Shown here piece after piece: positions 1 to 12,633 of a DNA stretch of 54,483 nt. The stretch spans positions 1 to 54,483 of the forward strand of contig JAGOVA010000014.1 of assembly GCA_018061005.1 (NCBI GenBank), written 5' to 3'. The position numbers and the translations under genes are program-made. Origin of the DNA: Sterolibacterium sp. (lineage in GTDB: Bacteria > Pseudomonadota > Gammaproteobacteria > Burkholderiales > Rhodocyclaceae). The notes beneath the pieces were generated by a model, which made no database searches, was not told where the DNA came from, and saw only the letters and a list, made by a program, of their open reading frames with translations. Each line of letters begins with the position of its first letter. Within the stretch, counting starts at the first letter, position 1.

Positions 1-22
1 GAAACAAGAGGATAGACGCTTT

Positions 23-613
23 ATGCTGCTGATGATCGACAATTACGATTCTTTCACCTACAACCTCGTCCAGTACTTCGGCGAGCTGGGGGAGGATGTT
101 CATGTGTATCGCAACGATGCCATTACGCTGGAACAGATTGCCGCGCTGAAGCCCGCGCGGATTGTGGTTTCACCGGGGCCGTGTTCGCCGAATGAGGCGG
201 GGATTTCCGTTCCGGCAATCAAGGCGTTTGCTGGAAAGATTCCGCTGCTGGGGGTTTGTCTGGGGCATCAAAGTATCGGTGCGGCGTTGGGTGGACGGAT
301 CGTGCATGCGCGGCAGTTGATGCATGGCAAGACCTCACCGGTGCATCACCAGAATGTCGGCGTTTTTCAGGGCTTGCCTAATCCACTGACGGTGACGCGT
401 TATCACTCGTTGGCGATCGAACGCGCCACGCTGCCGGACTGCCTGGAAATCACTGCCTGGACGGACGATGGCGAGATCATGGGCGTGCGCCACAAAACGT
501 TGGCGGTGGAGGGCGTGCAGTTCCACCCCGAATCCATCCTTACCGAAGGCGGCCATGCGATGTTGCAGAATTTCCTCGACCAAACTGCCTCCGGCGCGGG
601 GGTGCGCGCATGA
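23..613 (+). CDS. trpG: Anthranilate synthase component II (glutamine amidotransferase)
   Basis: Supplies ammonia from glutamine to anthranilate synthase component I in the first committed step of tryptophan synthesis; cytosolic. The 196-residue protein is a complete class I amidotransferase: the nucleophile Cys79 lies in GVCLGHQ, and the His168/Glu170 pair lies in QFHPES. An AGAGGA ribosome site about 10 bases upstream supports the ATG. The stop overlaps the trpD start (ATGA), so the two are translationally coupled. The component I gene (trpE) is presumably just upstream, outside the window. In some bacteria the same subunit also serves folate synthesis (PabA role); the trp neighbours favour TrpG. 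Confidence 0.96.
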   Translation: MLLMIDNYDSFTYNLVQYFGELGEDVHVYRNDAITLEQIAALKPARIVVSPGPCSPNEAGISVPAIKAFAGKIPLLGVCLGHQSIGAALGGRIVHARQLMHGKTSPVHHQNVGVFQGLPNPLTVTRYHSLAIERATLPDCLEITAWTDDGEIMGVRHKTLAVEGVQFHPESILTEGGHAMLQNFLDQTASGAGVRA

Positions 614-1653
614 GTGCCACCCAGATGATCACGCCCCAGCAGGCGTTGCAACGCACCATCGAACACCGCGAAATCTTTCATGACGAAATGCTGCACCTGA
701 TGCGGCAGATCATGCAGGGAGAACTTTCACCGCTGATGACGGCGGCCATCCTCACCGGCTTGCGCGTCAAGAAGGAAACCATCGGTGAAATCTCTGCGGC
801 CGCGCAGGTGATGCGCGAGCTGTCGACCAAGGTCGAGGTGGCCGATAACCGGCATTTCGTGGATATCGTCGGCACGGGAGGCGATGGCGCGCATACCTTC
901 AACATCTCCACCGCCGCGATGTTTGTGGTCGCCGCTGCGGGAGCCAAGGTGGCCAAGCACGGCAATCGCAGCGTGTCGTCGAGTTCGGGCAGTGCCGATG
1001 TGCTGGAAGCCCTGGGTGCGGATATCCAGCTGCCCGCAGAACGTATCGGCCCCTGCATCGATGCCACGGGCATAGGTTTCATGTTCGCACCGAATCACCA
1101 TGCGGCCATGAAAAACGTGGCGGCTGTGCGTCGTGAAATGGGCGTGCGGACGATCTTCAATATTCTGGGGCCATTGACCAATCCGGCCGGTGCGCCGAAC
1201 ACCTTGATGGGCGTATTTCATCCGGATCTCGTGGGCATCCAGGTTCGTGTCATGCAGCGCCTTGGCGCGAATCATGTGCTGGTGGTGCATGGCAAGGACG
1301 GCATGGATGAGATTTCGCTGGGGGCTGCCACGCTGGTCGGTGAGCTAAAAGACGGTGAAATTCACGAATACGAAATTCATCCGGAAGACTTTGGTCTGGC
1401 CATGTCGTCGAGCCGTCGGCTGCGTGTGGCCAATGCCGAAGAGTCGAAAGCCGTGGTGTTGCGCGTGCTGGCCAACAAGCCCGGGCCGGCGCAGGACATC
1501 GTGCTGCTCAACGCCGGCGCGGCGTTGTATGCCGCCAATAGTGCGCCTTCAATCAAGGAAGGCATCGAGCGCGCGCGCGAGGTGCTGGCCAGTGGCGCGG
1601 CGCAAGCCAGGCTGGATGCTTTCGTGGCGTACACGCGCGGGGAGGCCGTATGA
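610..1653 (+). CDS. trpD: Anthranilate phosphoribosyltransferase
   Basis: Transfers the phosphoribosyl group of PRPP to anthranilate, the second step of tryptophan synthesis. The 347-residue protein has the usual length and the family signatures: the PRPP-binding GTGGDG loop at residues 88-93, followed by the [15 protein letters not shown] stretch, and a C-terminal alpha/beta domain. It overlaps trpG by ATGA at its start and trpC by ATGA at its end, which marks a tightly coupled trpGDC operon. Confidence 0.97.
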   Translation: MSATQMITPQQALQRTIEHREIFHDEMLHLMRQIMQGELSPLMTAAILTGLRVKKETIGEISAAAQVMRELSTKVEVADNRHFVDIVGTGGDGAHTFNISTAAMFVVAAAGAKVAKHGNRSVSSSSGSADVLEALGADIQLPAERIGPCIDATGIGFMFAPNHHAAMKNVAAVRREMGVRTIFNILGPLTNPAGAPNTLMGVFHPDLVGIQVRVMQRLGANHVLVVHGKDGMDEISLGAATLVGELKDGEIHEYEIHPEDFGLAMSSSRRLRVANAEESKAVVLRVLANKPGPAQDIVLLNAGAALYAANSAPSIKEGIERAREVLASGAAQARLDAFVAYTRGEAV

Positions 1654-2459
1654 CGACCCTGAATGACAAGCCGGACATCCTGAAGAAAATTCTCGCCGTC
1701 AAACACGAAGAAGTCAGCGCAGCACAAGCCACCCGGTCGCTGGCGCAGGTGCGCGATGAGGCGGCGGCGCAACCCGCCCCGCGTGATTTCGTCGCCGCCT
1801 TGCGCGGAAAAATGGCACAAGGGCAATCCGCGGTGATCGCCGAAATCAAGAAGGCCAGCCCGTCGAAAGGCGTGATCCGCGCCGACTTCGACCCGGCCGC
1901 CATCGCCGCCGATTACGCGCAGCATGGTGCGGCCTGCCTGTCGGTGCTCACCGATCGCCCGTTTTTTCAGGGCGCGACGGAATACCTGCAACAGGCGCGC
2001 GCGGCCTGCATGCTGCCGGTGATTCGCAAGGATTTTCTGGTCGACCCCTACCAGGTGTACGAAGCCCGGGCGATGGGCGCGGATGCCATCCTGCTGATCG
2101 TGGCCGCACTCTCGCTGGAACAGATGCAGCAGATGGAAGTCATCGCCCACGAACTGGGCATGGCAGTTCTGGTTGAGGCGCACGATGCGGCAGAAACCGC
2201 GCTGGCACTGCAACTCAACACCCCGCTGATCGGCATCAACAACCGCGACCTGCGCAGTTTTGACGTCAGTCTCGACACTACCTTGCAGCAACTGGCGCAG
2301 ATTCCGCCGGATCGTATCGTCGTCACCGAATCCGGCATCCTCACGACAGATGACGTGACGTTGATGCGCGACCATCAGGTTCACGCCTTCCTGGTCGGCG
2401 AAGCCTTCATGCGCGCCCCCAGCCCGGGTGCGGAGCTGGCGCGGCTGTTCGGTTTTTGA
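1650..2459 (+). CDS. trpC: Indole-3-glycerol phosphate synthase
   Basis: Closes the indole ring to form indole-3-glycerol phosphate (fourth step of tryptophan synthesis). It is a single-domain TIM barrel of 269 residues, not fused to TrpF. Family motifs are present in order: [11 protein letters not shown] (about 64-74), RKDF, the INNRDL strand and VTESGI near the phosphate site. It is the last gene of the visible trpGDC operon. The following 108 bases before the convergent oxyR gene show no clear terminator. Confidence 0.97.
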   Translation: MTTLNDKPDILKKILAVKHEEVSAAQATRSLAQVRDEAAAQPAPRDFVAALRGKMAQGQSAVIAEIKKASPSKGVIRADFDPAAIAADYAQHGAACLSVLTDRPFFQGATEYLQQARAACMLPVIRKDFLVDPYQVYEARAMGADAILLIVAALSLEQMQQMEVIAHELGMAVLVEAHDAAETALALQLNTPLIGINNRDLRSFDVSLDTTLQQLAQIPPDRIVVTESGILTTDDVTLMRDHQVHAFLVGEAFMRAPSPGAELARLFGF

Positions 2460-2567
2460 GGGGTGGATGGTGGATGGGTGCGATTTTCACTGGCCGCTTG
2501 TTAATCCTGCCGGGCCAGTTTCGCTGGCTGCGCGCGGGTGGCGTGGTGGTGTGTGATTTACCCTCTG

Positions 2568-3512
2568 TTATCGCGAAGCCGGCGGCTGCGGTCGGCGGTT
2601 GATGGCTTTCGTGCCGGGCAGTTTGCAATCGAGTAGCGCGCCCCGCAGCAGGTCGATCGCTTTGTGGCGCGGGAAGCTGGTGCGCCAAAGCAGCCCGATC
2701 CGGCGGGTGGGGGTCGGTTCGACGAAGGGGCGTGCGCGCAGTAGCGCGTCATTTTTCGGAATCCGGTCGGCGCAGGAGGCGGGCATGACGGTAATGCCGA
2801 TGCCGGAAGCGACCATGTAACGGATGGTTTCCAGCGAGCTGCCTTCGAGCACTTGCGGCGCGCCGGTGGCGGTGAGGGGGGTGGCCTGGGCGCACAGATC
2901 GAGCACCTGATCGCGAAAGCAGTTGCCGGCACCCAGCAGCAGCAACGGTTCATCGAGGAGTTGCGTCGCTGTAATGGTTTTCTGTTTGACCCACGGATGC
3001 TGCACGGGCAGCAGCACCCGAAAGGCTTCGTCATAAACGGCTTGCGCGACCAGGCCGGGTTCGACGATCGGCAGGGCGAGGATGATGACGTCGAGGTCGC
3101 CCGCCTTGACGGCGGCCACAAGATTTTCCGTATAGCCTTCCTGGAGGATCAGGGGCATCTGTGGCGCACGTTCGCGCAGCAGCGGCACCAGCGCGGGCAG
3201 CAGGTAGGGGGCGATGGTGTGGATGACGCCGATGCGGAGTGCGCCGGATAGCGCGTCGCGCCCTTGTGCGGCCAGCTCGGGGATGCGCCCGGCCTCGGCC
3301 AGCACGCGCTGTGCCTGGGCGATGATCTGCTCACCTAGCGGGGTGAGGCTGACCTCCGCCCCGCGTTCGAACAAGGCCACGCCCAGTTCGTTTTCCAGCT
3401 TTTTGACGGCCACCGAGAGGGTAGGCTGGGTGACGTGGCATTTTTCTGCGGCGCGGCCAAAATGCCGTTCGCGGGCGAGGGCAATGATGTAGCGCAGGTC
3501 GGTCAGTGTCAT
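2568..3512 (-). CDS. oxyR: LysR-family hydrogen peroxide regulator OxyR
   Basis: Peroxide-sensing transcription factor that activates antioxidant genes when a disulfide forms. The 314-residue protein has an N-terminal LysR winged helix-turn-helix (about 1-60, with HVTQPTLS) and a periplasmic-binding-like effector domain. Two cysteines, C198 and C207, sit in GAGNCFRDQVLDLC; their nine-residue spacing and local sequence match the redox pair C199/C208 of E. coli OxyR, which separates it from generic LysR proteins. It ends convergently with trpC and starts just downstream of the SNF2 helicase gene on the same strand (17-base gap), so it may share that transcript. Confidence 0.92.
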   Translation of the reverse strand: MTLTDLRYIIALARERHFGRAAEKCHVTQPTLSVAVKKLENELGVALFERGAEVSLTPLGEQIIAQAQRVLAEAGRIPELAAQGRDALSGALRIGVIHTIAPYLLPALVPLLRERAPQMPLILQEGYTENLVAAVKAGDLDVIILALPIVEPGLVAQAVYDEAFRVLLPVQHPWVKQKTITATQLLDEPLLLLGAGNCFRDQVLDLCAQATPLTATGAPQVLEGSSLETIRYMVASGIGITVMPASCADRIPKNDALLRARPFVEPTPTRRIGLLWRTSFPRHKAIDLLRGALLDCKLPGTKAINRRPQPPASR

Positions 3513-3529
3513 GCTGGATCAAGCATGGA

Positions 3530-6964
<3,435 letters not shown>

Positions 6965-7007
6965 TTCGGCAAACCGTGCAGGTTACCAGAGTCCGCTGGT
7001 TTGCGGC

Positions 7008-7031
7008 TGATTTGGGCTGATTGGGGCTGAT
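7008..7031. repeat. Short tandem repeat of GGCTGATT units
   Basis: Three near-identical copies of a ggctgatt unit separated by one or two bases lie upstream of the SNF2 helicase start and downstream of the yggS stop. The gap between the two genes (6965-7070) is otherwise featureless. Function unknown; it may simply be slippage-derived. Confidence 0.6.
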
Positions 7032-7070
7032 TCGCCGGGTGCGCGGGAAATTGTTTAATTGTTCAGTCGT

Positions 7071-7787
7071 TCAGTCATGGCCCAGTGGATGCGCCGACAC
7101 CGGGCGGCTGCGCGCGCCAAAAATAGCTGTCCCCATGCGAACCAGCGTCGAGCCTTCCTGTATGGCCAGCTCGAAATCATCACTCATACCCATCGACAGA
7201 ACATCGAGCCGACAGCCCTGGGTATTCAACTGGTCACGCAATTCACGCAGCTGACGAAAGCGCGCGCGCAACAGTTCGGTGTCGGGGCTGGGCTCGGGGA
7301 TACACATCAGGCCGCGCAACTGCAGGCGGGGTAGCTGCATCACGGCCCGCGCCAAGGCCAGCACTTCATCGGGGGGGGCACCACCCTTGCTGGCTTCGCC
7401 GCTAACGTTGACCTGCAGGCAGAGCTGTAGCGGCGGCAGATCCGCCGGGCGTTGCGCGGAAAGACGTTCGGCAATTCTTAGCCGGTCGATGCTATGCACC
7501 CAGGTGAAATACTCGGCCACCTCGCGCGTTTTGTTGCTTTGCAGCGGGCCGATGAAGTGCCATTCGAGATCGAGGTCGGCCAATGACGTGATTTTCGTCA
7601 CGGCTTCCTGCACATAATTTTCGCCAAAGGCGCGTTGCCCGGCACGCCAGGCATCGCGCACGGCTTCGGCGGGCCAGGTCTTGCTGACGGCCAGCAGACG
7701 CACCTCGCCCTCATGTCGGCCGCAAGCCTTCACGGCGTGCCGCACCCGGTTTTTCGTGTCTTGCACGTTGTCAGATATTGTTGCCAT
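7071..7787 (-). CDS. YggS-family pyridoxal 5'-phosphate homeostasis protein
   Basis: Small single-domain PLP-binding protein of the YggS/PROSC family that buffers free PLP and affects amino-acid balance. With the ATG at 7787 the protein is 238 residues, the normal family length, and the PLP-binding lysine becomes K36 in AVSKTWP, as in E. coli YggS. The frame stays open about 39 codons further upstream, but that extension has no family similarity. The gene is transcribed divergently from pilT, a common bacterial arrangement. Confidence 0.93.
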   Translation of the reverse strand: MATISDNVQDTKNRVRHAVKACGRHEGEVRLLAVSKTWPAEAVRDAWRAGQRAFGENYVQEAVTKITSLADLDLEWHFIGPLQSNKTREVAEYFTWVHSIDRLRIAERLSAQRPADLPPLQLCLQVNVSGEASKGGAPPDEVLALARAVMQLPRLQLRGLMCIPEPSPDTELLRARFRQLRELRDQLNTQGCRLDVLSMGMSDDFELAIQEGSTLVRMGTAIFGARSRPVSAHPLGHD

Positions 7788-7798
7788 AATGCCGCGGC

Positions 7799-7804
7799 AG
7801 TATA
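7799..7804 (-). promoter_or_regulatory. Possible -10 element for yggS
   Basis: On the minus strand TATACT lies about 12 bases before the yggS ATG. It is close to the sigma-70 -10 consensus, but I see no convincing -35, and the leader would be very short. Weak prediction. Confidence 0.25.
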
Positions 7805-7917
7805 CAGTGCTGCATCGAGTCAGGCTATGCGCTGATCTCATTGCGGCATCGGCAACACCGATCACCAATAAATACCACGACACCACGACACCACGCTTAC
7901 GCACGGGACATCACTTC

Positions 7918-8961
7918 ATGGACATCACCGAACTGCTAGCCTTCTCCGTCAAGAACAAGGCCTCCGATCTGCATCTGTCGGCAGGTCTGCCACCGATGAT
8001 CCGCGTGCATGGCGACATCCGCCGCATCAATCTGCCGCCGATGGAACACAAAGACGTTCATGCGATGGTGTATGACATCATGAACGACGGTCAGCGCAAG
8101 TTTTATGAAGAGAATCTCGAAGTCGATTTCTCTTTCGCGATTCCCGATCTCGCCCGCTTCCGGGTGAATGCGTACAACCAGCAGCGTGGTGCGTCCGCCG
8201 TGCTGCGGACGATTCCTTCGAAAATCCTTTCGCTTGAAGATCTCAGCTGTCCGAAAATTTTCTCCGACATCGCCAAGTATCCGCGCGGCCTGGTGCTGGT
8301 GACCGGCCCGACCGGTTCGGGTAAATCAACCACCCTGGCTGCGATGGTCAATGACATCAACGAAAACGAGTGTGGTCACATCCTCACTGTGGAAGACCCG
8401 ATCGAATTCGTGCATGAATCGAAAAAGTGTCTCATCAACCAGCGCGAAGTCGGCCCGCATACCCTGTCATTCTCCAACGCCCTGCGTTCAGCACTGCGGG
8501 AAGATCCGGACGTGATTCTGGTGGGTGAAATGCGCGACCTCGAAACCATCCGTCTGGCCATGTCGGCCGCAGAAACCGGCCACCTGGTGTTCGGCACACT
8601 GCATACCTCGTCGGCTGCCAAAACCGTTGACCGTATCATCGACGTGTTCCCGGGTGACGAAAAGGAAATGGTGCGCGCCATGTTGTCTGAATCGCTGCGT
8701 GCGGTCATTTCGCAAACGCTGCTGAAAACCAAGGATGGCAATGGCCGTATCGCGGCGCACGAAATCATGATCGGCACGCCGGCCATCCGTAACCTGATCC
8801 GCGAAGCCAAAGTGCCGCAGATGTATTCGGCGATCCAGACCGGCCAGTCACTGGGGATGCAGACGCTCGACCAGAACCTGCAGGATCTGGTTCGCCGCAA
8901 TGTCGTCAGCTCGGCCGAGGCGCGTTCCAAGGCAGCCAATAAAGACGCTTTCCCCGTCTGA
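7918..8961 (+). CDS. pilT: Type IV pilus retraction ATPase PilT
   Basis: Hexameric ATPase at the inner-membrane base of type IV pili that powers retraction, twitching motility and DNA uptake. The start at 7918 (MDITELL) gives 347 residues, typical for PilT; the open frame reaches further upstream only through sequence shared with the yggS region. Walker A GPTGSGKST is at 130-138, followed by the Asp box, a Walker B region ILVGEMRD and the His box GHLVFGTLHT. pilU follows after 42 bases, so the two form a pilTU unit. Confidence 0.97.
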   Translation: MDITELLAFSVKNKASDLHLSAGLPPMIRVHGDIRRINLPPMEHKDVHAMVYDIMNDGQRKFYEENLEVDFSFAIPDLARFRVNAYNQQRGASAVLRTIPSKILSLEDLSCPKIFSDIAKYPRGLVLVTGPTGSGKSTTLAAMVNDINENECGHILTVEDPIEFVHESKKCLINQREVGPHTLSFSNALRSALREDPDVILVGEMRDLETIRLAMSAAETGHLVFGTLHTSSAAKTVDRIIDVFPGDEKEMVRAMLSESLRAVISQTLLKTKDGNGRIAAHEIMIGTPAIRNLIREAKVPQMYSAIQTGQSLGMQTLDQNLQDLVRRNVVSSAEARSKAANKDAFPV

Positions 8962-9003
8962 TTTTTGTTCCACATTCATACCGCATAGCAGGAAAGATCG
9001 ACC

Positions 9004-10140
9004 ATGGAGCGCGACGAGGGCCTCAAATTCATGTGCCAGCTGCTGAGCATGATGCTCGGCAAAAAAGGTTCAGACCTGTTCATTACCGCCGGTTTTCCGC
9101 CGGCCATGAAAATCGACGGTAAGATGACTCCTGCGACCTCGCAGCTGTTGTCCCCCCAGCATACGCAGGAGCTGGCGCGCTCGATCATGAACGACAAACA
9201 GGCCGCCGAATTCGAGGCGACCAAGGAATGTAATTTCGCCATCAATCCGGCGGGGATCGGCCGCTTCCGCGTTAATGCCTTCGTTCAGCAGGGCAATACC
9301 GGGCTGATCCTGCGAACCATCACCACGGAAATTCCCAAGTTTGATGATCTCAAACTGCCGCCGGTGCTGAAGGATGTCGCGCTGACCAAGCGCGGCCTGG
9401 TGCTGTTTGTGGGCGGGACGGGCTCGGGTAAATCGACCTCGCTGGCTTCGATGATCGGTCACCGCAACCAGAACAGCTACGGTCACATCATCACGATTGA
9501 AGATCCGGTGGAATATGTGCATCCGCACATCAACTGCATCGTGACCCAGCGTGAAGTAGGCGTGGATACCGACTCCTGGGAAGCCGCACTGAAGAACACC
9601 CTGCGTCAGGCACCCGATGTGATCCTGATCGGTGAAATCCGTGACCGTGAAGTCATGGAACACGCGATCGCCTTTGCCGAAACCGGCCACCTGGCAATGG
9701 GCACGTTGCACGCCAACAGTGCCAACCAGGCGCTGGATCGCATCATCAACTTCTTCCCGGAAGACCGGCGTCAACAACTGCTGATGGATCTGTCGTTGAA
9801 TTTGCGTGGCATCGTCGCCCAACGCTTGATCCCGCTCAGGGACAGCAAGGGGCGTGCGGCTGCCGTTGAAGTCATGCTCAACTCGCCGCTGATTTCCGAT
9901 CTGATCTTCAAGGGCGAAGTCTCCGGCATCAAGGAGATCATGAAGAAGTCACGCGAACTGGGCATGCAGACCTTCGATGCAGCACTCTTCGACCTGTTCG
10001 AGGAAGGTCGTATCGGTTACGAAGACGCGCTACGCAATGCGGATTCAGTGAATGACCTGCGCTTGCAGATCAAGCTGCACAGCAAGACCGCCAAGGATCA
10101 GGATCTGGCTTCGGGCATTCAGCATCTCAATATCGTCTGA
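9004..10140 (+). CDS. pilU: PilT/PilU-type retraction ATPase PilU
   Basis: Paralogue of PilT that assists pilus retraction, usually depending on PilT. It has 378 residues, longer than PilT at the C-terminus (ending in SGIQHLNIV), as is usual for PilU. Walker A GGTGSGKS is at 137-144; the Walker B region ILIGEIRD and His box GHLAMGTLHANS follow. The ribosome site AGGAAAG lies close upstream of the ATG. It ends convergently with mtgA, 26 bases away. Confidence 0.95.
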   Translation: MERDEGLKFMCQLLSMMLGKKGSDLFITAGFPPAMKIDGKMTPATSQLLSPQHTQELARSIMNDKQAAEFEATKECNFAINPAGIGRFRVNAFVQQGNTGLILRTITTEIPKFDDLKLPPVLKDVALTKRGLVLFVGGTGSGKSTSLASMIGHRNQNSYGHIITIEDPVEYVHPHINCIVTQREVGVDTDSWEAALKNTLRQAPDVILIGEIRDREVMEHAIAFAETGHLAMGTLHANSANQALDRIINFFPEDRRQQLLMDLSLNLRGIVAQRLIPLRDSKGRAAAVEVMLNSPLISDLIFKGEVSGIKEIMKKSRELGMQTFDAALFDLFEEGRIGYEDALRNADSVNDLRLQIKLHSKTAKDQDLASGIQHLNIV

Positions 10141-10166
10141 GCCAGGCCGCACACGCGCTGCCGGTG

Positions 10167-10874
10167 TTACGGCAGATCGGCACTGGGCATCCGCGACAGG
10201 ATGAGCTGCGTACGCCGGTTGAGGTACTCAGAATACGGGTTCTTTTCGAAGCGGCGTGGCGCGGGCAGCATTACGGCCAGGCGTGCGGACTGCTCGGCGG
10301 ACAGGCGCGCAGCCGGAATGCGGTAGTAACGCTGCGCGGCGGCCTCGGCACCGAATACGCATTCTCCCCACTCGACCGAATTCAGATACACCTCGAGGAT
10401 GCGCTCCTTGTCCCAGAGCGTTTCCAGCATCAGGGTGATGATGGCCTCCTGCACCTTGCGTAACGGGGTTTTGGCCGGGGAGAGAAACAGGTTTTTGGCC
10501 AGCTGTTGCGAGATGGTCGAGCCGCCCGCGACCACCTTGCCTTTCTTCTGGTTTTTCTCCAATGCCTTTTGCATGCCTTCCCAGTCGAAGCCTTCGTGGT
10601 CGATGAATTTGTCATCTTCCGAGGCGATTACCGCGCGCTTGAGCTGCACGGAGATTTTTTCGTAGGGCTGCCAGCGATGGCGTAATTCGGCCTGGGGGTT
10701 TTTGACACGCGCTTCGCCCAGACGGATCTGCATGAAGCGGGTCATGTCCGGATCGCTGAACTTCCACCAGACCACCCAGCCGAAATACCAGAGCTGCGAA
10801 AGCAGCAGCAACAGCACCAGCCCCAGCAGGATGCGTTTGCCCCAGCGCATGGTCTGGCCGATGGTTTCCTTCAT
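10167..10874 (-). CDS. mtgA: Monofunctional peptidoglycan glycosyltransferase
   Basis: Polymerises lipid II glycan strands at the periplasmic face of the inner membrane (GT51 family, no transpeptidase domain). The 235-residue protein has one N-terminal membrane anchor (about 14-35) and the GT51 donor-site motif with Glu86 in ASEDDKFIDHEGFDW, then GGSTISQQLAKNLFL. Its ATG overlaps the aroE stop (ATGA), so it is the last gene of the RNB nuclease-tonB-aroE-mtgA operon. Confidence 0.95.
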   Translation of the reverse strand: MKETIGQTMRWGKRILLGLVLLLLLSQLWYFGWVVWWKFSDPDMTRFMQIRLGEARVKNPQAELRHRWQPYEKISVQLKRAVIASEDDKFIDHEGFDWEGMQKALEKNQKKGKVVAGGSTISQQLAKNLFLSPAKTPLRKVQEAIITLMLETLWDKERILEVYLNSVEWGECVFGAEAAAQRYYRIPAARLSAEQSARLAVMLPAPRRFEKNPYSEYLNRRTQLILSRMPSADLP

Positions 10875-11683
10875 GTGCTACGCAAGCGGCTCAGCAGGGC
10901 GGCCGTTTCCGGGCGCACGCCGCGCCACAGCAGAAAGGCCGCCGCCGCCTGTTCAACCAACATGCCCAGGCCATCGGCCACGCGCACCTGCGCCCGCCGC
11001 GCCTGCGCCATGAACGCGGTTTCCCGGCCATAGAGCATGTCATAGGCCAGTCCACCGGGGGCAAACAGGGTGTCCGGGAGCGGCAGGGCGGCATCACTCA
11101 GGCCGGCCGAGGTGGCGTTGATGACGATGTCAAATGACTGCCCGGCCAGTTCATCAAAACCACAGGCCGAGAGCACGATGCCGTGAGCTTTCATCTCGCG
11201 GGCCAGTGCCTGTGCCTTGCTGGCGGTGCGGTTGGCCAGCAGCAGTTGCGCCGGGGCTTCGGCCTGCAAGGGCTGCAGGCAGCCGCGTGCTGCACCGCCT
11301 GCGCCGAGCAGCAGCACACGCTGAGCGCGGATCGGCTGGCCGAGATTGATGGTGATGTCGCGCACGATGCCTGCGCCGTCGGTGTTGTCGCCGAGAATTT
11401 CGTGACCGTCAAAGCTCAGGGTATTCACGGCACCGGCGGCGCGCGCGCGCGGGCTCAGGCGGGTGGCCAGACGAAAGGCGGCTTCCTTGAAGGGCACGGT
11501 GACATTGGCGCCTCTTCCGCCTGTGGCGATGAATTTTTCGACGCTGGCCGCGAAGCCGTCGAGTGGTGCGAGCAGGGCGGCGTAGTGCATGTCCTGCCCC
11601 GTCTGTTCGGCAAAGTGGCGGTGGATCAGCGGGGACTTGCTGTGTGCAATCGGGTTGCCGATCACGACGTATTGATCCGTCAT
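10871..11683 (-). CDS. aroE: Shikimate dehydrogenase (NADP+)
   Basis: Reduces 3-dehydroshikimate to shikimate in the aromatic amino acid pathway. The 270-residue protein carries the shikimate-binding SKSP motif, the catalytic Lys66 (NVTVPFK), Asp102 in NTDGAG and the NADP-binding GAGGAARG loop. It sits 12 bases after the tonB-like gene and overlaps mtgA by 4 bases. Confidence 0.96.
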   Translation of the reverse strand: MTDQYVVIGNPIAHSKSPLIHRHFAEQTGQDMHYAALLAPLDGFAASVEKFIATGGRGANVTVPFKEAAFRLATRLSPRARAAGAVNTLSFDGHEILGDNTDGAGIVRDITINLGQPIRAQRVLLLGAGGAARGCLQPLQAEAPAQLLLANRTASKAQALAREMKAHGIVLSACGFDELAGQSFDIVINATSAGLSDAALPLPDTLFAPGGLAYDMLYGRETAFMAQARRAQVRVADGLGMLVEQAAAAFLLWRGVRPETAALLSRLRST

Positions 11684-11695
11684 GGGTTCATCCGG

Positions 11696-12622
11696 TCAGT
11701 TGGCCTGAATCCGGTCTTCATTGGTAAATGACCAGGTGCGGGTGATGCCGATGATATCGACATCCGACAGGCTGGCAGGGAAGGACGGGAAGGGGGCTGA
11801 CTGGCGAATGATGCGGATAGCCGCTTCATCGAGCAGTTTCTTGCCCGAAGAGCGGTCGAGGGTGATCGATTCAATATTGCCGTCGGAGCGGATTTCGACC
11901 GTCACCACCAGCGTGCCGTAGAGCTTGCCGCGTGCGGCAGCCGGATAATTGAGATTGCCGATGCGCTCGACTTTTTGTCGCCAGTCTTCCTCGTACTGGG
12001 CAAAGCGGTATTCGGTGGCGCGCGCGCCGATGAATTTCTTGCGCGGACGTTTGTTGTATTCCTCGGTCTGCCGGTCGATCTGGCCTTGCAAGCGCGCCAT
12101 CGCCATGGCCGACATGGCCAGATCTGCCCCGGTGACGGAAGTTGGCGTGGGGGGCGTGGGTGGGGCGGGTTGCCGGTGCTGGGTGGAGGTGGTTTGTTCG
12201 CGGCTTTTGAGCTGGCTCATCAACTGGCGCTGCAGGGTTTCCATTTCGGCGACCTTGCGCCGTGCTTCGACCAGCTGGTCTCCCGCGCGCGCCTGCTGGG
12301 TGGCGGGCAGCGGTGTTTTGGCGATGCGCTTTTGCTCGGTGTTGCCGCCGCCATCCAGATTGGCCTGCGCGCGCGCCTGGGCATCGTGCGGGCGGGTGGC
12401 ACTTTTGGCATTGACCAGGATGATTTCGAGTGCCTGCTGACTGGCCTGCGCCAGTTTGTCCGGTACCTGAAAATGGATGGCCAGCAGGAGTGCGTGTGCC
12501 AGCAGGGAAAGGCTTAATGCAGCAGACAGCGTGATGCCCCGAGGCAGCAGAGCCAGCACGGGTTTCAGCCAGGCGGGAACGAGCGGGATGGGAATAGGGA
12601 AGGGGGGAAGGGGATGCCGCAT
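11696..12622 (-). CDS. TonB-family energy transducer
   Basis: Predicted to span the periplasm and pass proton-motive energy to outer-membrane receptors. The 308-residue protein has one N-terminal transmembrane helix (about 30-50), an extended charged and Pro/Thr-rich middle (about 70-190) and a C-terminal TonB domain with YPAAARGKLYGTLVVTVEI and a DEAAIRIIR helix. It is embedded between the RNB nuclease and aroE genes with gaps of about 12 bases. No exbB/exbD lie beside it; those in this window (52.3-54.1 kb) have their own TonB. This orphan arrangement next to aroE recurs in related betaproteobacteria as far as I recall. Confidence 0.87.
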   Translation of the reverse strand: MRHPLPPFPIPIPLVPAWLKPVLALLPRGITLSAALSLSLLAHALLLAIHFQVPDKLAQASQQALEIILVNAKSATRPHDAQARAQANLDGGGNTEQKRIAKTPLPATQQARAGDQLVEARRKVAEMETLQRQLMSQLKSREQTTSTQHRQPAPPTPPTPTSVTGADLAMSAMAMARLQGQIDRQTEEYNKRPRKKFIGARATEYRFAQYEEDWRQKVERIGNLNYPAAARGKLYGTLVVTVEIRSDGNIESITLDRSSGKKLLDEAAIRIIRQSAPFPSFPASLSDVDIIGITRTWSFTNEDRIQAN

Positions 12623-12633
12623 AACCGCTGATT

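Noticed and set aside
1377-2384. 335-codon open frame on the minus strand
   Set aside because: Antisense to trpD/trpC with no family match; treated as a shadow.
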